From: Emcibacter sp.
GTDB lineage: Bacteria; Pseudomonadota; Alphaproteobacteria; Sphingomonadales; Emcibacteraceae
NCBI GenBank assembly: GCA_016765435.1
Contig: JAESPY010000138.1
Coordinates: 1-7,034, forward strand
Reading direction: 5' to 3'
DNA: 7,034 nt
How positions within the stretch are numbered: position 1 is the stretch's first letter; the number at the start of each line of letters is the position of its first letter. Positions 1-6,249 of this stretch are shown piece by piece. The notes beneath the pieces were generated by a model. The model ran no database searches and was not told the origin of the DNA. It saw only the letters and a list, made by a program, of their open reading frames with translations. The translations under genes and the position numbers were made by a program.

Positions 1-8
1 AGGGGACC

Positions 9-995
9 CTAAAGATGGTCCGCCAGCCGAGGGGCCGGAATAGAGGCTTGCTGATTATTGGAATCGGACAGAATTTTCTGCGCGATTATCGTGTCTTTTT
101 CAATCTGCGCTTTCAAGCTATCCAGCCCGTCAAACTTTTGTTCGGCCCGGATATAATCAACGAATTCCACCTTGATCGGCTTCTCATAGATATCAAAGTC
201 AAAATCAAAAATATGGGCTTCAAGCATCAGATCATCTTTATCAAAGGTCGGCCGTTTACCCAAATTGGCAATCCCGTTCCAGACCCCCTTTGCCGGGCCG
301 TCCTCAATGATTATCCGCACGGCATAAACGCCGAAATTTGGCTTGATGTAACCTTCCATGGACAGATTGGCCGTTGGAAAATTAATCGTCCGGCCCCGCT
401 TGTCACCGTGCAGGACATGGCCTTCCACATGCCACCAATGACCTAATCGGTCCGCACTAAGCCGCACGTCTCCCGCCCGCAGGCTGTCGCGGATATTGGT
501 AGAGGAATAAGTATGATCGCCCTCCATAATTTTCTCAACAATGGTAACACCGAAATTTTTCGACTGCCCCATCTTCTGCAACAGGTCGGCATTGCCGCCT
601 CGCCCCGCCCCAAAACGGTAATCATACCCGGCAAAGACATGGCTTATGCCAAGGCTTTCCACCAGAATTCCTGTAATGAAATCTTCTGCTGTTTTTTGCG
701 CCAGTTTTTTATCAAACGGCAGAACAAAGAGAGTATCTACCCCGAATTCTTCCAGCAAATGAGTCTTGGTCCGAAAAGACGTCAGGCGGAAATCATCCTG
801 ATCCGGGTTAAAATAGCTGCGGGGATGAGGTTCCAGCACCAGAACAGAAAGGCCCACATTCATTTTCCGAGCCAATTTTCCGGCCCGGCCAATCACAGTC
901 TGATGACCTTTATGAAATCCGTCAAAATTGCCCAGCACAATAACACTGCCCTTAACGTCATCCGGTAGATTGTTATAATGCCTGAAAATTTTCAT
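9..995 (-). CDS. ribF: Bifunctional riboflavin kinase / FAD synthetase
   Basis: Cytoplasmic enzyme that phosphorylates riboflavin to FMN and adenylylates FMN to FAD. The 328 residues match the usual length of about 310-330. The N-terminal nucleotidyltransferase half shows GNFDGFHKGH at residues 22-31 (the HxGH-type ATP site), YDYRFG at 124-129 and SSTNIR at 164-169. The C-terminal flavokinase half shows HGDKRGRTINFPTAN at 196-210 (ATP/Mg site), GVY at 222-224, NLGKRPTF at 244-251 and LEAHIFDF at 258-265, where Glu259 is the expected catalytic base. No expected motif is missing. The start ATG has only a weak ribosome-binding site (an AT-rich stretch, with GAG about 11 bases upstream). It lies 44 bases downstream of the maoC stop on the same strand, so co-transcription with maoC is plausible. 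The last ~18 residues are a non-conserved tail. The identification is secure. Confidence 0.97.
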   Translation of the reverse strand: MKIFRHYNNLPDDVKGSVIVLGNFDGFHKGHQTVIGRAGKLARKMNVGLSVLVLEPHPRSYFNPDQDDFRLTSFRTKTHLLEEFGVDTLFVLPFDKKLAQKTAEDFITGILVESLGISHVFAGYDYRFGAGRGGNADLLQKMGQSKNFGVTIVEKIMEGDHTYSSTNIRDSLRAGDVRLSADRLGHWWHVEGHVLHGDKRGRTINFPTANLSMEGYIKPNFGVYAVRIIIEDGPAKGVWNGIANLGKRPTFDKDDLMLEAHIFDFDFDIYEKPIKVEFVDYIRAEQKFDGLDSLKAQIEKDTIIAQKILSDSNNQQASIPAPRLADHL

Positions 996-1039
996 AATTG
1001 TTTTTACTCTAATGTGAGTTTATGGTCCAGACCCAAACG

Positions 1040-1471
1040 TCAGCCCTTTTCGCTTGGCACCATAAGTTGGGCTTCCCCGGTTAATACCACCGTATCCCCG
1101 ACCTTACATTCACAATTAAGCGTGACCCGTTTGCGCTTTTCATTCAGTTCCACAATCGTCACAGTCGTTTCAACACTGTCCCCGATTTTTACCGGCGCCC
1201 TGAATTTCAGGCTCTGCGACAGATAGATACTGCCGGGGCCGGGAAACTTTGTGCCAAAAATTGCAGAAATATAACCCGCCGAGATCATCCCGTGGGCAAT
1301 CCGTTCGCCAAAAATGGACTTCTTGGCATAGTCCTCATCCAGATGTATGGGGTTCACATCCCCGGTAACCTCGGAGAATTTCACAATATCCTCATCACTC
1401 ACCACATTTATAGTGCTGTAAGACTGGCCCATTTCAAGCGCCTCGAGACAGGCTTCTTTCATGTCTGACAT
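1040..1471 (-). CDS. MaoC-family (R)-specific enoyl-CoA hydratase
   Basis: A 143-residue single hot-dog-fold protein of the MaoC/PhaJ type, expected to hydrate trans-2-enoyl-CoA to (R)-3-hydroxyacyl-CoA in the cytoplasm. The hydratase-2 signature is visible as TGDVNPIHLD at residues 36-45. Asp38 and His43 have the same five-residue spacing as the catalytic Asp31/His36 pair of Aeromonas PhaJ. IAHGMISAGYISAIFG (58-73) is the usual following helix, and SLKFRAPVKIGD is the typical strand-turn. The start at 1471 is supported by AGAGG seven bases upstream; an in-frame Met4 is a weaker alternative. It is the first gene of a likely two-gene unit with ribF. The substrate cannot be read from sequence: PhaJ-like supply of polyester precursors or fatty-acid breakdown are both possible, and no pha genes lie in this window. 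Confidence 0.9.
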   Translation of the reverse strand: MSDMKEACLEALEMGQSYSTINVVSDEDIVKFSEVTGDVNPIHLDEDYAKKSIFGERIAHGMISAGYISAIFGTKFPGPGSIYLSQSLKFRAPVKIGDSVETTVTIVELNEKRKRVTLNCECKVGDTVVLTGEAQLMVPSEKG

Positions 1472-1672
1472 ATGTCATCCTCTTATCATAACCGATATTC
1501 TTCATTCTGTGCCTAATACGCTGGAGAACATAAAGCAAATAAAAAATCATATAGTCACCCCCCATTAACCTTTTTTTTAAAGGATTGCGGTAATTTGAAA
1601 TAGTCAGATGCAAAAAGTGGTTAAACACAGCTTGCACAAAACAGCATTTTAATTCAAGTAAGCAGGAAAATT
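1472..1672. promoter_or_regulatory. Divergent promoter region between maoC and cheY
   Basis: An AT-rich spacer that must contain the start signals for both the minus-strand maoC-ribF unit and the plus-strand cheY-cheZ unit. It includes a run of eight T residues at 1571-1578 flanked by TTAACC and AAAGG. I cannot identify a convincing -10/-35, sigma-28 or sigma-54 element on either strand. A 67-codon minus-strand frame crossing it has no ribosome-binding site or recognisable content and is not called. Confidence 0.5.
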
Positions 1673-2059
1673 ATGGCCGTAGATAAAGCAATGCCCATCC
1701 TCATCGTAGATGATTATAAAACCATGTTACGTATTATTCGCAATCTTTTGAAACAGTTAGGTTTCAATAACGTTGACGAAGCCAGTGACGGCGCAGAAGC
1801 CCTGAATAAATTACGTGCTAAAAGTTATGGTCTGATCATTTCCGATTGGAATATGGAACCCATGACAGGCTACGAACTGCTCAAGGAAGTGCGGGCGGAT
1901 GATATCCTCAAGAAAACGCCCTTCATCATGGTTACGGCCGAATCCAAAACCGATAATGTCATCGCCGCCAAAAAAGCCGGTGTGAATAATTATATTGTGA
2001 AACCGTTTAATGCGGCAACACTGAAACAGAAATTAGCCGCCGTACTTGGAGAATTCTAA
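1673..2059 (+). CDS. cheY: Single-domain chemotaxis response regulator CheY
   Basis: A 128-residue stand-alone receiver domain, the length of classical CheY, with no output domain. All conserved positions are present: the acidic pair Asp13/Asp14, phosphoacceptor Asp58 in SDWNM (E. coli Asp57-Trp-Asn), Thr88, Glu90, the aromatic switch Tyr107 (E. coli Tyr106) and Lys110 in VKPF. TAESK followed by [20 protein letters not shown] is very close to enterobacterial CheY, so motor binding rather than a generic signalling role is likely. AGGA sits five bases before the ATG. It is transcribed divergently from maoC, and its stop overlaps the start of the CheZ gene as TAATG, which implies translational coupling of the regulator to its phosphatase. 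No kinase (CheA) or receptor gene lies in the window. Confidence 0.95.
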   Translation: MAVDKAMPILIVDDYKTMLRIIRNLLKQLGFNNVDEASDGAEALNKLRAKSYGLIISDWNMEPMTGYELLKEVRADDILKKTPFIMVTAESKTDNVIAAKKAGVNNYIVKPFNAATLKQKLAAVLGEF

Positions 2060-2061
2060 TG
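2048..2061 (+). promoter_or_regulatory. RBS and TAATG stop/start overlap of cheY-cheZ
   Basis: GGAG at 2048-2051 lies seven bases before the cheZ ATG at 2059, inside the last codons of cheY. The cheY stop TAA (2057-2059) shares its last A with that ATG. The arrangement fixes the cheZ start and suggests re-initiation by ribosomes finishing cheY. Confidence 0.8.
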
Positions 2062-3369
2062 TCAGTAGGCCTTTTACCAGAACATATCGGTCCTTTGGTG
2101 GATCGGTTACGCAATGGTGATCATCAGGCTGTCTCTTTGCCGGATGTCGCTGCCCTGACCGAGGTTTTAATGCGGTCCCTTGAAAGCTATTTCAAATCCA
2201 TTGACCTGACCATATATCAGGAATGTCAGGAATTGGCCGATTATATAGATGATGCCCGTTTGGAGATTTCATCTTTATCACCGGAACATAGTGATACGGT
2301 GGGCATTCCCCGCGCCGGTCTGGAACTAGAAGCCATTGTCCAGCAAACCGAAAGCGCCACCAACAGCATTATGGAATCTGCAGAAAAAATCATGGAAGCA
2401 GATACAAGCGATATGGAGGCCTATAGCACCACCGTCAATGATGCCGTAATGCAGATATTCGAGGCCTGTTCCTTTCAGGACATCACCGGACAACGCATAA
2501 GCAAAGTCGTTAGCACATTGGAACATGTGGAAAGCCGTGTATCCCGGTTGGTTAATATTCTTGGCGTAATGGATAAAGCCAAACCTGATCAAAATACTGC
2601 TGAAGAAGATATCGACGAAGATGCCGCCCTGTTAAATGGCCCTGCGCTTGAGGGCGAAGGCATGGAACAATCAGATATTGACGCCCTGTTAAACGGCAAA
2701 ATTGAGGATGATGAACCGGTAGAGGCCAGCGCCACGCCAGAGGCGAATGAAGCTGAGACTGTCGCTCCGGCAACAGAGCAAGCTGTCGAAGTAGCAGAAC
2801 CCGTTGCCGCTGTTTCTGAAAATGCCAGTACAGAAGATATTGACTTTATGTTTGCAGAGCCTTCTGACGCAGCAGCGGGCAATAATCCGCCAGCCGCAGT
2901 AGAAGAAGTTTCTGAGACTGTTGAACCCGTGGCGGAAGTCGTCGAAGCTGTGGTAGAAACTGCTGAGCCCGTTGCTGAAGCTGCTGAGCCTGTGGCTGAA
3001 GCTGCTGAGCCTGTGGCTGAAGCTGCTGAGCCTGTGGCTGAAGCTGCTGAGCCTGTGGCTGAAGCCGTTGAGCCTGTGGCAGAAACTGCTGAGCCCGTTG
3101 CTGAAGCCGTTGAACCTGTTGCTGAAGCCGTTGAACCTGTGGCAGAAACTGCTGAGCCCGTTGCTGAAGCCGTTGCGAAGGATGTGTCGGATACAGAACC
3201 CAATCTGATTGAGCAGGCCAAACAAAAGAAGGCAGAGGCTCAGGCCAAAAAGAAGGCCCAGACGCCACCGCCAAAGCCCGTATCATACGAAGGAGACGGA
3301 ACGGCTGCCCTTGATCCAAAATCAACCGGCAATACCACCCAATCAGATATTGATGCTTTATTTTCCTAA
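2059..3369 (+). CDS. cheZ: CheZ-family protein phosphatase with repeat-rich acidic tail
   Basis: Predicted CheY-P phosphatase. Residues ~30-170 form the helical CheZ core, including FQDITGQR at 139-146. There Asp141 and Gln145 correspond to E. coli Asp143 and catalytic Gln147, so activity is expected. The remaining ~265 residues are unlike enterobacterial CheZ (about 214 residues in total). They are acidic and Ala/Pro/Val/Glu-rich and contain a 12-unit heptapeptide array (287-370). They also hold three short segments similar to the FliM N-terminal CheY-binding helix: QSDIDALLNG at 204-213, STEDIDFMF at 257-265, and QSDIDALFS at 428-436, the extreme C-terminus. A basic stretch (388-400, KQKKAEAQAKKKA) and TPPPKP precede the last one. 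E. coli CheZ also ends in a CheY-binding helix, so the C-terminal copy is in the expected place. The gene is coupled to cheY by TAATG. The core identification is good; the tail function is inference. Confidence 0.9.
   Translation: MSVGLLPEHIGPLVDRLRNGDHQAVSLPDVAALTEVLMRSLESYFKSIDLTIYQECQELADYIDDARLEISSLSPEHSDTVGIPRAGLELEAIVQQTESATNSIMESAEKIMEADTSDMEAYSTTVNDAVMQIFEACSFQDITGQRISKVVSTLEHVESRVSRLVNILGVMDKAKPDQNTAEEDIDEDAALLNGPALEGEGMEQSDIDALLNGKIEDDEPVEASATPEANEAETVAPATEQAVEVAEPVAAVSENASTEDIDFMFAEPSDAAAGNNPPAAVEEVSETVEPVAEVVEAVVETAEPVAEAAEPVAEAAEPVAEAAEPVAEAAEPVAEAVEPVAETAEPVAEAVEPVAEAVEPVAETAEPVAEAVAKDVSDTEPNLIEQAKQKKAEAQAKKKAQTPPPKPVSYEGDGTAALDPKSTGNTTQSDIDALFS
2668..2697 (+). other. FliM-like CheY-binding motif 1 in CheZ
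   Basis: This encodes QSDIDALLNG (residues 204-213), nearly the same as the FliM N-terminal consensus (S-Q-x-E-I-D-A-L-L-N-G). It sits just after the phosphatase core. Fourteen bases at its start (2668-2681) recur exactly at the C-terminal copy. A looser relative, EDIDEDAALLNG, lies 10 residues earlier (183-194). Confidence 0.65.
2827..2853 (+). other. FliM-like motif 2 in CheZ (divergent)
   Basis: This encodes STEDIDFMF (residues 257-265). It keeps the acidic-Ile-Asp core and a hydrophobic end but replaces Ala-Leu-Leu. Ten bases (2835-2844) match motif 1 in the same codon phase. It lies between the core and the heptad array. Confidence 0.45.
2917..3168 (+). repeat. 12 x 21-bp in-frame tandem repeat inside cheZ
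   Basis: Twelve contiguous 21-base units encode a heptapeptide with consensus (T/A)(A/V)EPVAE; unit 2 is degenerate (VVEAVVE). Four units in a row (2980-3000, 3001-3021, 3022-3042, 3043-3063) are identical at the DNA level. A 42-base double unit at 3064-3105 recurs at 3127-3168 with one base changed. The identity of synonymous positions indicates recent duplication rather than selection on protein alone. Because 21 is a multiple of three, unit gain or loss keeps the frame and only alters tail length. It also explains the long stop-free frames seen opposite this stretch. Confidence 0.95.
3340..3366 (+). other. FliM-like CheY-binding motif 3 at the CheZ C-terminus
   Basis: This encodes QSDIDALFS (residues 428-436), ending immediately before the stop codon. 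E. coli CheZ likewise ends in an amphipathic helix that docks on CheY at the face used by FliM. The first 14 bases are identical to those of motif 1 at 2668-2681. Confidence 0.65.
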
Positions 3370-3381
3370 AGCTGCGATGGT

Positions 3382-4599
3382 TTATAAATCCAAACGGGTA
3401 TCGCTGCTCAAACGCGGTTCTCCGAACAAATAACCCTGACCATAATCCATGCCGTAATCAAGTATTTCAACAATCGTCTGATCGCTCTCGATCTTTTCAA
3501 CAATCAGATTAAGATCATAACGGCTAAATGCCTCTTTCAGATCATCGGGATGTATATCAACCCCCTGATCAAGAATCACTTTGGCATCAACTTTAACATA
3601 TCGGAAATAACGCGAGGCCAGATCCGCCAGATCCATATTCAGATCAACAATATGATCCATAGAGAAACGGAAACCCCGACGCCCCAATGTGGCCAGACTG
3701 CGCCCCACCAGCGCCGAATGCCGCAACACATCTTTTTGGGAAAATTCAAAAATCAAGCGGTCCGATAGCTCATGATTTTCCATCATAAAGTCAATGAACT
3801 GCGGGAAAAATTCTTTGTCATTGAGAGAAACCGAAGAAATATTACAGAAGAAACGCAAATCCGGCCGCCGAGGCCCTAATCTGCGAATGACCTGAATACA
3901 ACGGAATAACAACAAGTTATCCAATGTTCCAACCAAGCCGCTATCCTCTGCCAGTTTCAGATATTGCGACGGGAAAATAACATTATCTTCCTCATCCCGA
4001 ACACGGCTGTAGGATTCATAATGAATGACCCGCCGGGAAGGTAATGCCACAATAGGCTGCAGATAAAGGTCAACACGGTTCCCCTCCAACGCATGATGCA
4101 TGATATTCAGCACTTCGCCATCGCTGCGCTCTATCTTCTCCAGCTTTTTCTGTAAATTTCCTTTGGCGGATTGCTCTTCCTTACCTAAGGCACCTTCGAT
4201 ATCAACCCGTTCTTCCAGTGACTTGCCAGATTTTTCGATCACCTGATTAAGCAAGGTTTGCAAGACATGCATTTCCGAAATAATTTCCGTATTCTGCTGA
4301 CTGTCCAGCATGTATAGTTTTTCCCGAACCTCATCAAGCTCCGTCTTGCTCTCCTCAAGCCTGTCAATGCTCACTTGATAATCCTGATGCAAGGCAAGCA
4401 ATCGGCTTACCGTATCTTCTTTGCCAATTTTCCAGATATACATCGTATGAAATTGCAGCCCGACCAAAAACACCACGCTGCCGAAAATCAAAGCCGTGGT
4501 GCCCTCGACAGATGAGAAAACACCAGGAAGGACAAAGGCAACGAATGCCCCTATCAGCGCATAAGTCGCCGCAATCAAAATATGTGCCAGTAACGTCAT
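3382..4599 (-). CDS. TipF-like membrane-anchored degenerate EAL protein
   Basis: A 405-residue protein with two hydrophobic segments (about 5-27 and 35-56), a cytoplasmic coiled coil (about 60-160) and an EAL domain (about 165-398). Domain order, size and the neighbouring che genes resemble Caulobacter TipF, a cyclic di-GMP receptor that places the polar flagellum. The EAL signature is altered to Glu195-Ser-Tyr (YESYSR). QPIV (181-184), Asn253, Glu285, Asp315, Lys336, Glu368 and Gln388 occupy expected active-site positions. The second Asp of the loop-6 DDFG motif is His316 (MDHI), which should weaken the second metal site. Cyclic di-GMP binding without efficient hydrolysis is therefore inferred. 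The ATG is preceded by a weak GGGA six bases upstream. It converges on cheZ with 12 bases between stops. EAL membership is certain; the TipF assignment is probable. Confidence 0.8.
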   Translation of the reverse strand: MTLLAHILIAATYALIGAFVAFVLPGVFSSVEGTTALIFGSVVFLVGLQFHTMYIWKIGKEDTVSRLLALHQDYQVSIDRLEESKTELDEVREKLYMLDSQQNTEIISEMHVLQTLLNQVIEKSGKSLEERVDIEGALGKEEQSAKGNLQKKLEKIERSDGEVLNIMHHALEGNRVDLYLQPIVALPSRRVIHYESYSRVRDEEDNVIFPSQYLKLAEDSGLVGTLDNLLLFRCIQVIRRLGPRRPDLRFFCNISSVSLNDKEFFPQFIDFMMENHELSDRLIFEFSQKDVLRHSALVGRSLATLGRRGFRFSMDHIVDLNMDLADLASRYFRYVKVDAKVILDQGVDIHPDDLKEAFSRYDLNLIVEKIESDQTIVEILDYGMDYGQGYLFGEPRLSSDTRLDL

Positions 4600-4757
4600 A
4601 AACTATCCCGATTTGCTCAAATCTAAATTTCCCACAAACTTCCCGCCAGACTTTCAAGATCAGGTTCCGAAACATTCCGGTCCTCTTACACCATAAAACA
4701 GGATAGAACAGTATAAAAAAACACACAAGTCCTCTCGCTCATAAATATGCCAATAAA
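4600..4757. other. Leader region of the tipF-like gene; no clear promoter
   Basis: This spacer between the terminator and the tipF-like start must hold that gene's promoter if the terminator is effective. I see AT-rich stretches but no convincing -35/-10 pair, sigma-28 or sigma-54 site. The best vegetative match is poor (see rejected items). No credible small gene is visible. Confidence 0.4.
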
Positions 4758-4789
4758 AAAACAGGACGATAACTTTACCGTCCTGTTTT
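4758..4789 (-). terminator. Intrinsic terminator of the exbD-tonB-TPR operon
   Basis: A perfect 11-base inverted repeat (arms 4758-4768 and 4779-4789, core CAGGACG/CGTCCTG) with a 10-base loop lies 35 bases past the TPR gene stop. Read on the minus strand, the hairpin runs directly into a run of T residues at about 4755-4760, the classical Rho-independent form. In the plus direction the T run is short (four bases, then C), and no plus-strand gene ends here. It should insulate the tipF-like gene downstream. Confidence 0.92.
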
Positions 4790-4824
4790 CATATCAAATC
4801 TATGTATTTACAACAGTCAGAGTT

Positions 4825-6237
4825 CTAACCCAAAAACTCCTTGATCTGCTTCAAACGTTTCTTTTCTCTGCTCAGATAAGAAATCCACTTGCGGGCCTGC
4901 TTACGGCTTCGCTTGTCCTTAACGGCAATTTCAAAAGATTTCCGAGCTTTATCCAGTTGGCCAAGATTGAAATAACACATGCCCTGATACACCGCGACGG
5001 AATCCCGCCGCTTCAAGCCACCTTTTTTCAGGGCAAAGCCCAGAAATTTTGCGGCGTTTTTGTAATCATCAAGCTGCATATATACCTGACCAAGCTTTTT
5101 ATAAAGCTCGCCATTTTTTGACAATTCTGCCGCTGTGCGTAACGGCTTCAGAGATTGCCGCATATCCTGAGCATTAATCCGGGCTTGGGCAAGGTTTTCG
5201 TAGTTTTTCTTGTCCTTTTCAATCGTCCCGGCTTTCATACCCTTTTCCAGAACAACGGATGCCCAGTAGGGTGCCTCATGATACATGTAAAGCTGTGACA
5301 TATTAACCAGTTCACTGCCCTTGGCCAGGAAACCCTGACGGTAGGCCGTTTCATAGGTCGCCAACTGCTTTTTCTCTAAAGCTTCCCGGACTTTTTCCGA
5401 TTTGGCATCGGAGCCCATTTCGCCGTACATGCCAGCAAGCTGCAACCAATATTCCTTCTTGGGCCATTTGTTGACCAAAAGTTCCAGAATATCGACAACT
5501 TTCTGGTTTTCCTTCATTTCGAAATACATAACCCGAAGCAAAAGATACCAGTTTTCTTTAGGCTGTTTATCAGAAGCTTTGTAAAGTTCAATGGCGTCCA
5601 AGATATAAGGAATGCCTTTTTTGAACTCAACCGCAGCCTGAGCCTCCGAAATGCCGTCCACAGTACCAAGGGAGTAATAAGCCTGCCCCAAAAGCACCAA
5701 AGGTTGTGCCGTAGGAGAAGGTTGATACTCAAGCCAACGCAACATCATCTTGATCGAACTCTTATAGTCCTCCTTGATGAAATAGAGCTGTGCCATGGTG
5801 TAAACCGTGGTATCTTCCATCGCGGCAGGTAAGTTTTCCTGACGCAGCACATCTTCATAAGACCTTAAAGCCTCATTGTATTTCTCCTGACTATAATAGA
5901 GAAATCCTTTGAAGTTATGATATTGGGCCCGCTCATAACTGTTGAGTTTTTGAAGCTTGTAACCAAGCCCGTCCTCAAGAACCTGCAACGCCGCCGGATA
6001 ATCATTGAGATCTGCCTGTTCCTGGGCCTTGCCCAAAACCTTATAGATCTTTTCACTCAGGGCCGGAGTCCTGCGTGTTTTACGGTCTTCGTACTTCCGT
6101 TTATCTTTATCGGTCGACGCCGCAAAAGCCTGATCCGAGATACCGGTCATCACGGGGGCGACGGTAGCAACCGCCATAACCCCACATAATGCCGTTACAG
6201 ATACAAGAGCCTTCGTAAGTCTGGTAATTTTATTCAT
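4825..6237 (-). CDS. Periplasmic TPR protein of a TonB2-type system
   Basis: About 470 residues with an N-terminal Sec signal peptide: a basic start, a hydrophobic stretch to about residue 34, and likely cleavage after AFA near residue 39 (counted from the chosen start). The Cys in TALCG does not fit a lipobox. The mature part is almost wholly helical, with tetratricopeptide-like pairs such as LNDYPAALQVLEDGL, YYSQEKYNEALRSYEDVL, MQLDDYKNAAKFLGFAL and FNLGQLDKARKSFEIAV. The C-terminus is strongly basic. TPR proteins of this size follow tonB in many ExbB/ExbD/TonB2 operons and are thought to support TonB-dependent uptake. Start choice: GAGGAG at 6245-6250 is only one base from the ATG at 6243 but seven bases from the ATG at 6237, so 6237 is preferred and the longer form adds just two residues. 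The gene follows tonB after 12 bases. The exact role and substrate are unknown. Confidence 0.85.
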   Translation of the reverse strand: MNKITRLTKALVSVTALCGVMAVATVAPVMTGISDQAFAASTDKDKRKYEDRKTRRTPALSEKIYKVLGKAQEQADLNDYPAALQVLEDGLGYKLQKLNSYERAQYHNFKGFLYYSQEKYNEALRSYEDVLRQENLPAAMEDTTVYTMAQLYFIKEDYKSSIKMMLRWLEYQPSPTAQPLVLLGQAYYSLGTVDGISEAQAAVEFKKGIPYILDAIELYKASDKQPKENWYLLLRVMYFEMKENQKVVDILELLVNKWPKKEYWLQLAGMYGEMGSDAKSEKVREALEKKQLATYETAYRQGFLAKGSELVNMSQLYMYHEAPYWASVVLEKGMKAGTIEKDKKNYENLAQARINAQDMRQSLKPLRTAAELSKNGELYKKLGQVYMQLDDYKNAAKFLGFALKKGGLKRRDSVAVYQGMCYFNLGQLDKARKSFEIAVKDKRSRKQARKWISYLSREKKRLKQIKEFLG

Positions 6238-6249
6238 ACGCATGCTCCT

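Noticed and set aside
1565..1580. CtrA-like box TTAA-N8-TTAA upstream of cheY
   Set aside because: The CtrA consensus has a seven-base spacer; this has eight and lies in a T run where such matches arise easily. It is worth noting only because CtrA controls flagellar genes in Caulobacter.
1618..1637. Possible sigma-54 promoter (TGG ... TTGCAC) before cheY
   Set aside because: The GG and GC elements are three bases too far apart for a -24/-12 promoter.
1434..1637. 67-codon minus-strand frame overlapping the maoC start
   Set aside because: It has no ribosome-binding site, overlaps the start of maoC in another frame, and its translation has no recognisable domain.
2589..3325. Long minus-strand and alternate-frame open frames across the cheZ tail
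   Set aside because: They are stop-free only because a 21-base repeat has a period divisible by three; the translations are low-complexity Ser/Ala/Thr or Leu/Gln runs with no start context.
4364..4726. 120-codon minus-strand frame over the tipF leader and N-terminus
   Set aside because: It is a shadow of the tipF-like gene in another frame; the Cys/Phe-rich product shows no family features.
4700..4728. TTGTGT-N17-TATCCT on the minus strand as a tipF promoter
   Set aside because: Spacing is right, but only three of six and four of six consensus bases match, which is not distinguishable from chance in AT-rich DNA.
6178..6186. Lipoprotein signal in the TPR protein (Cys near residue 18-20)
   Set aside because: The residue before the Cys is Leu rather than Gly/Ala/Ser, and a normal AFA signal-peptidase I site follows about 20 residues later.
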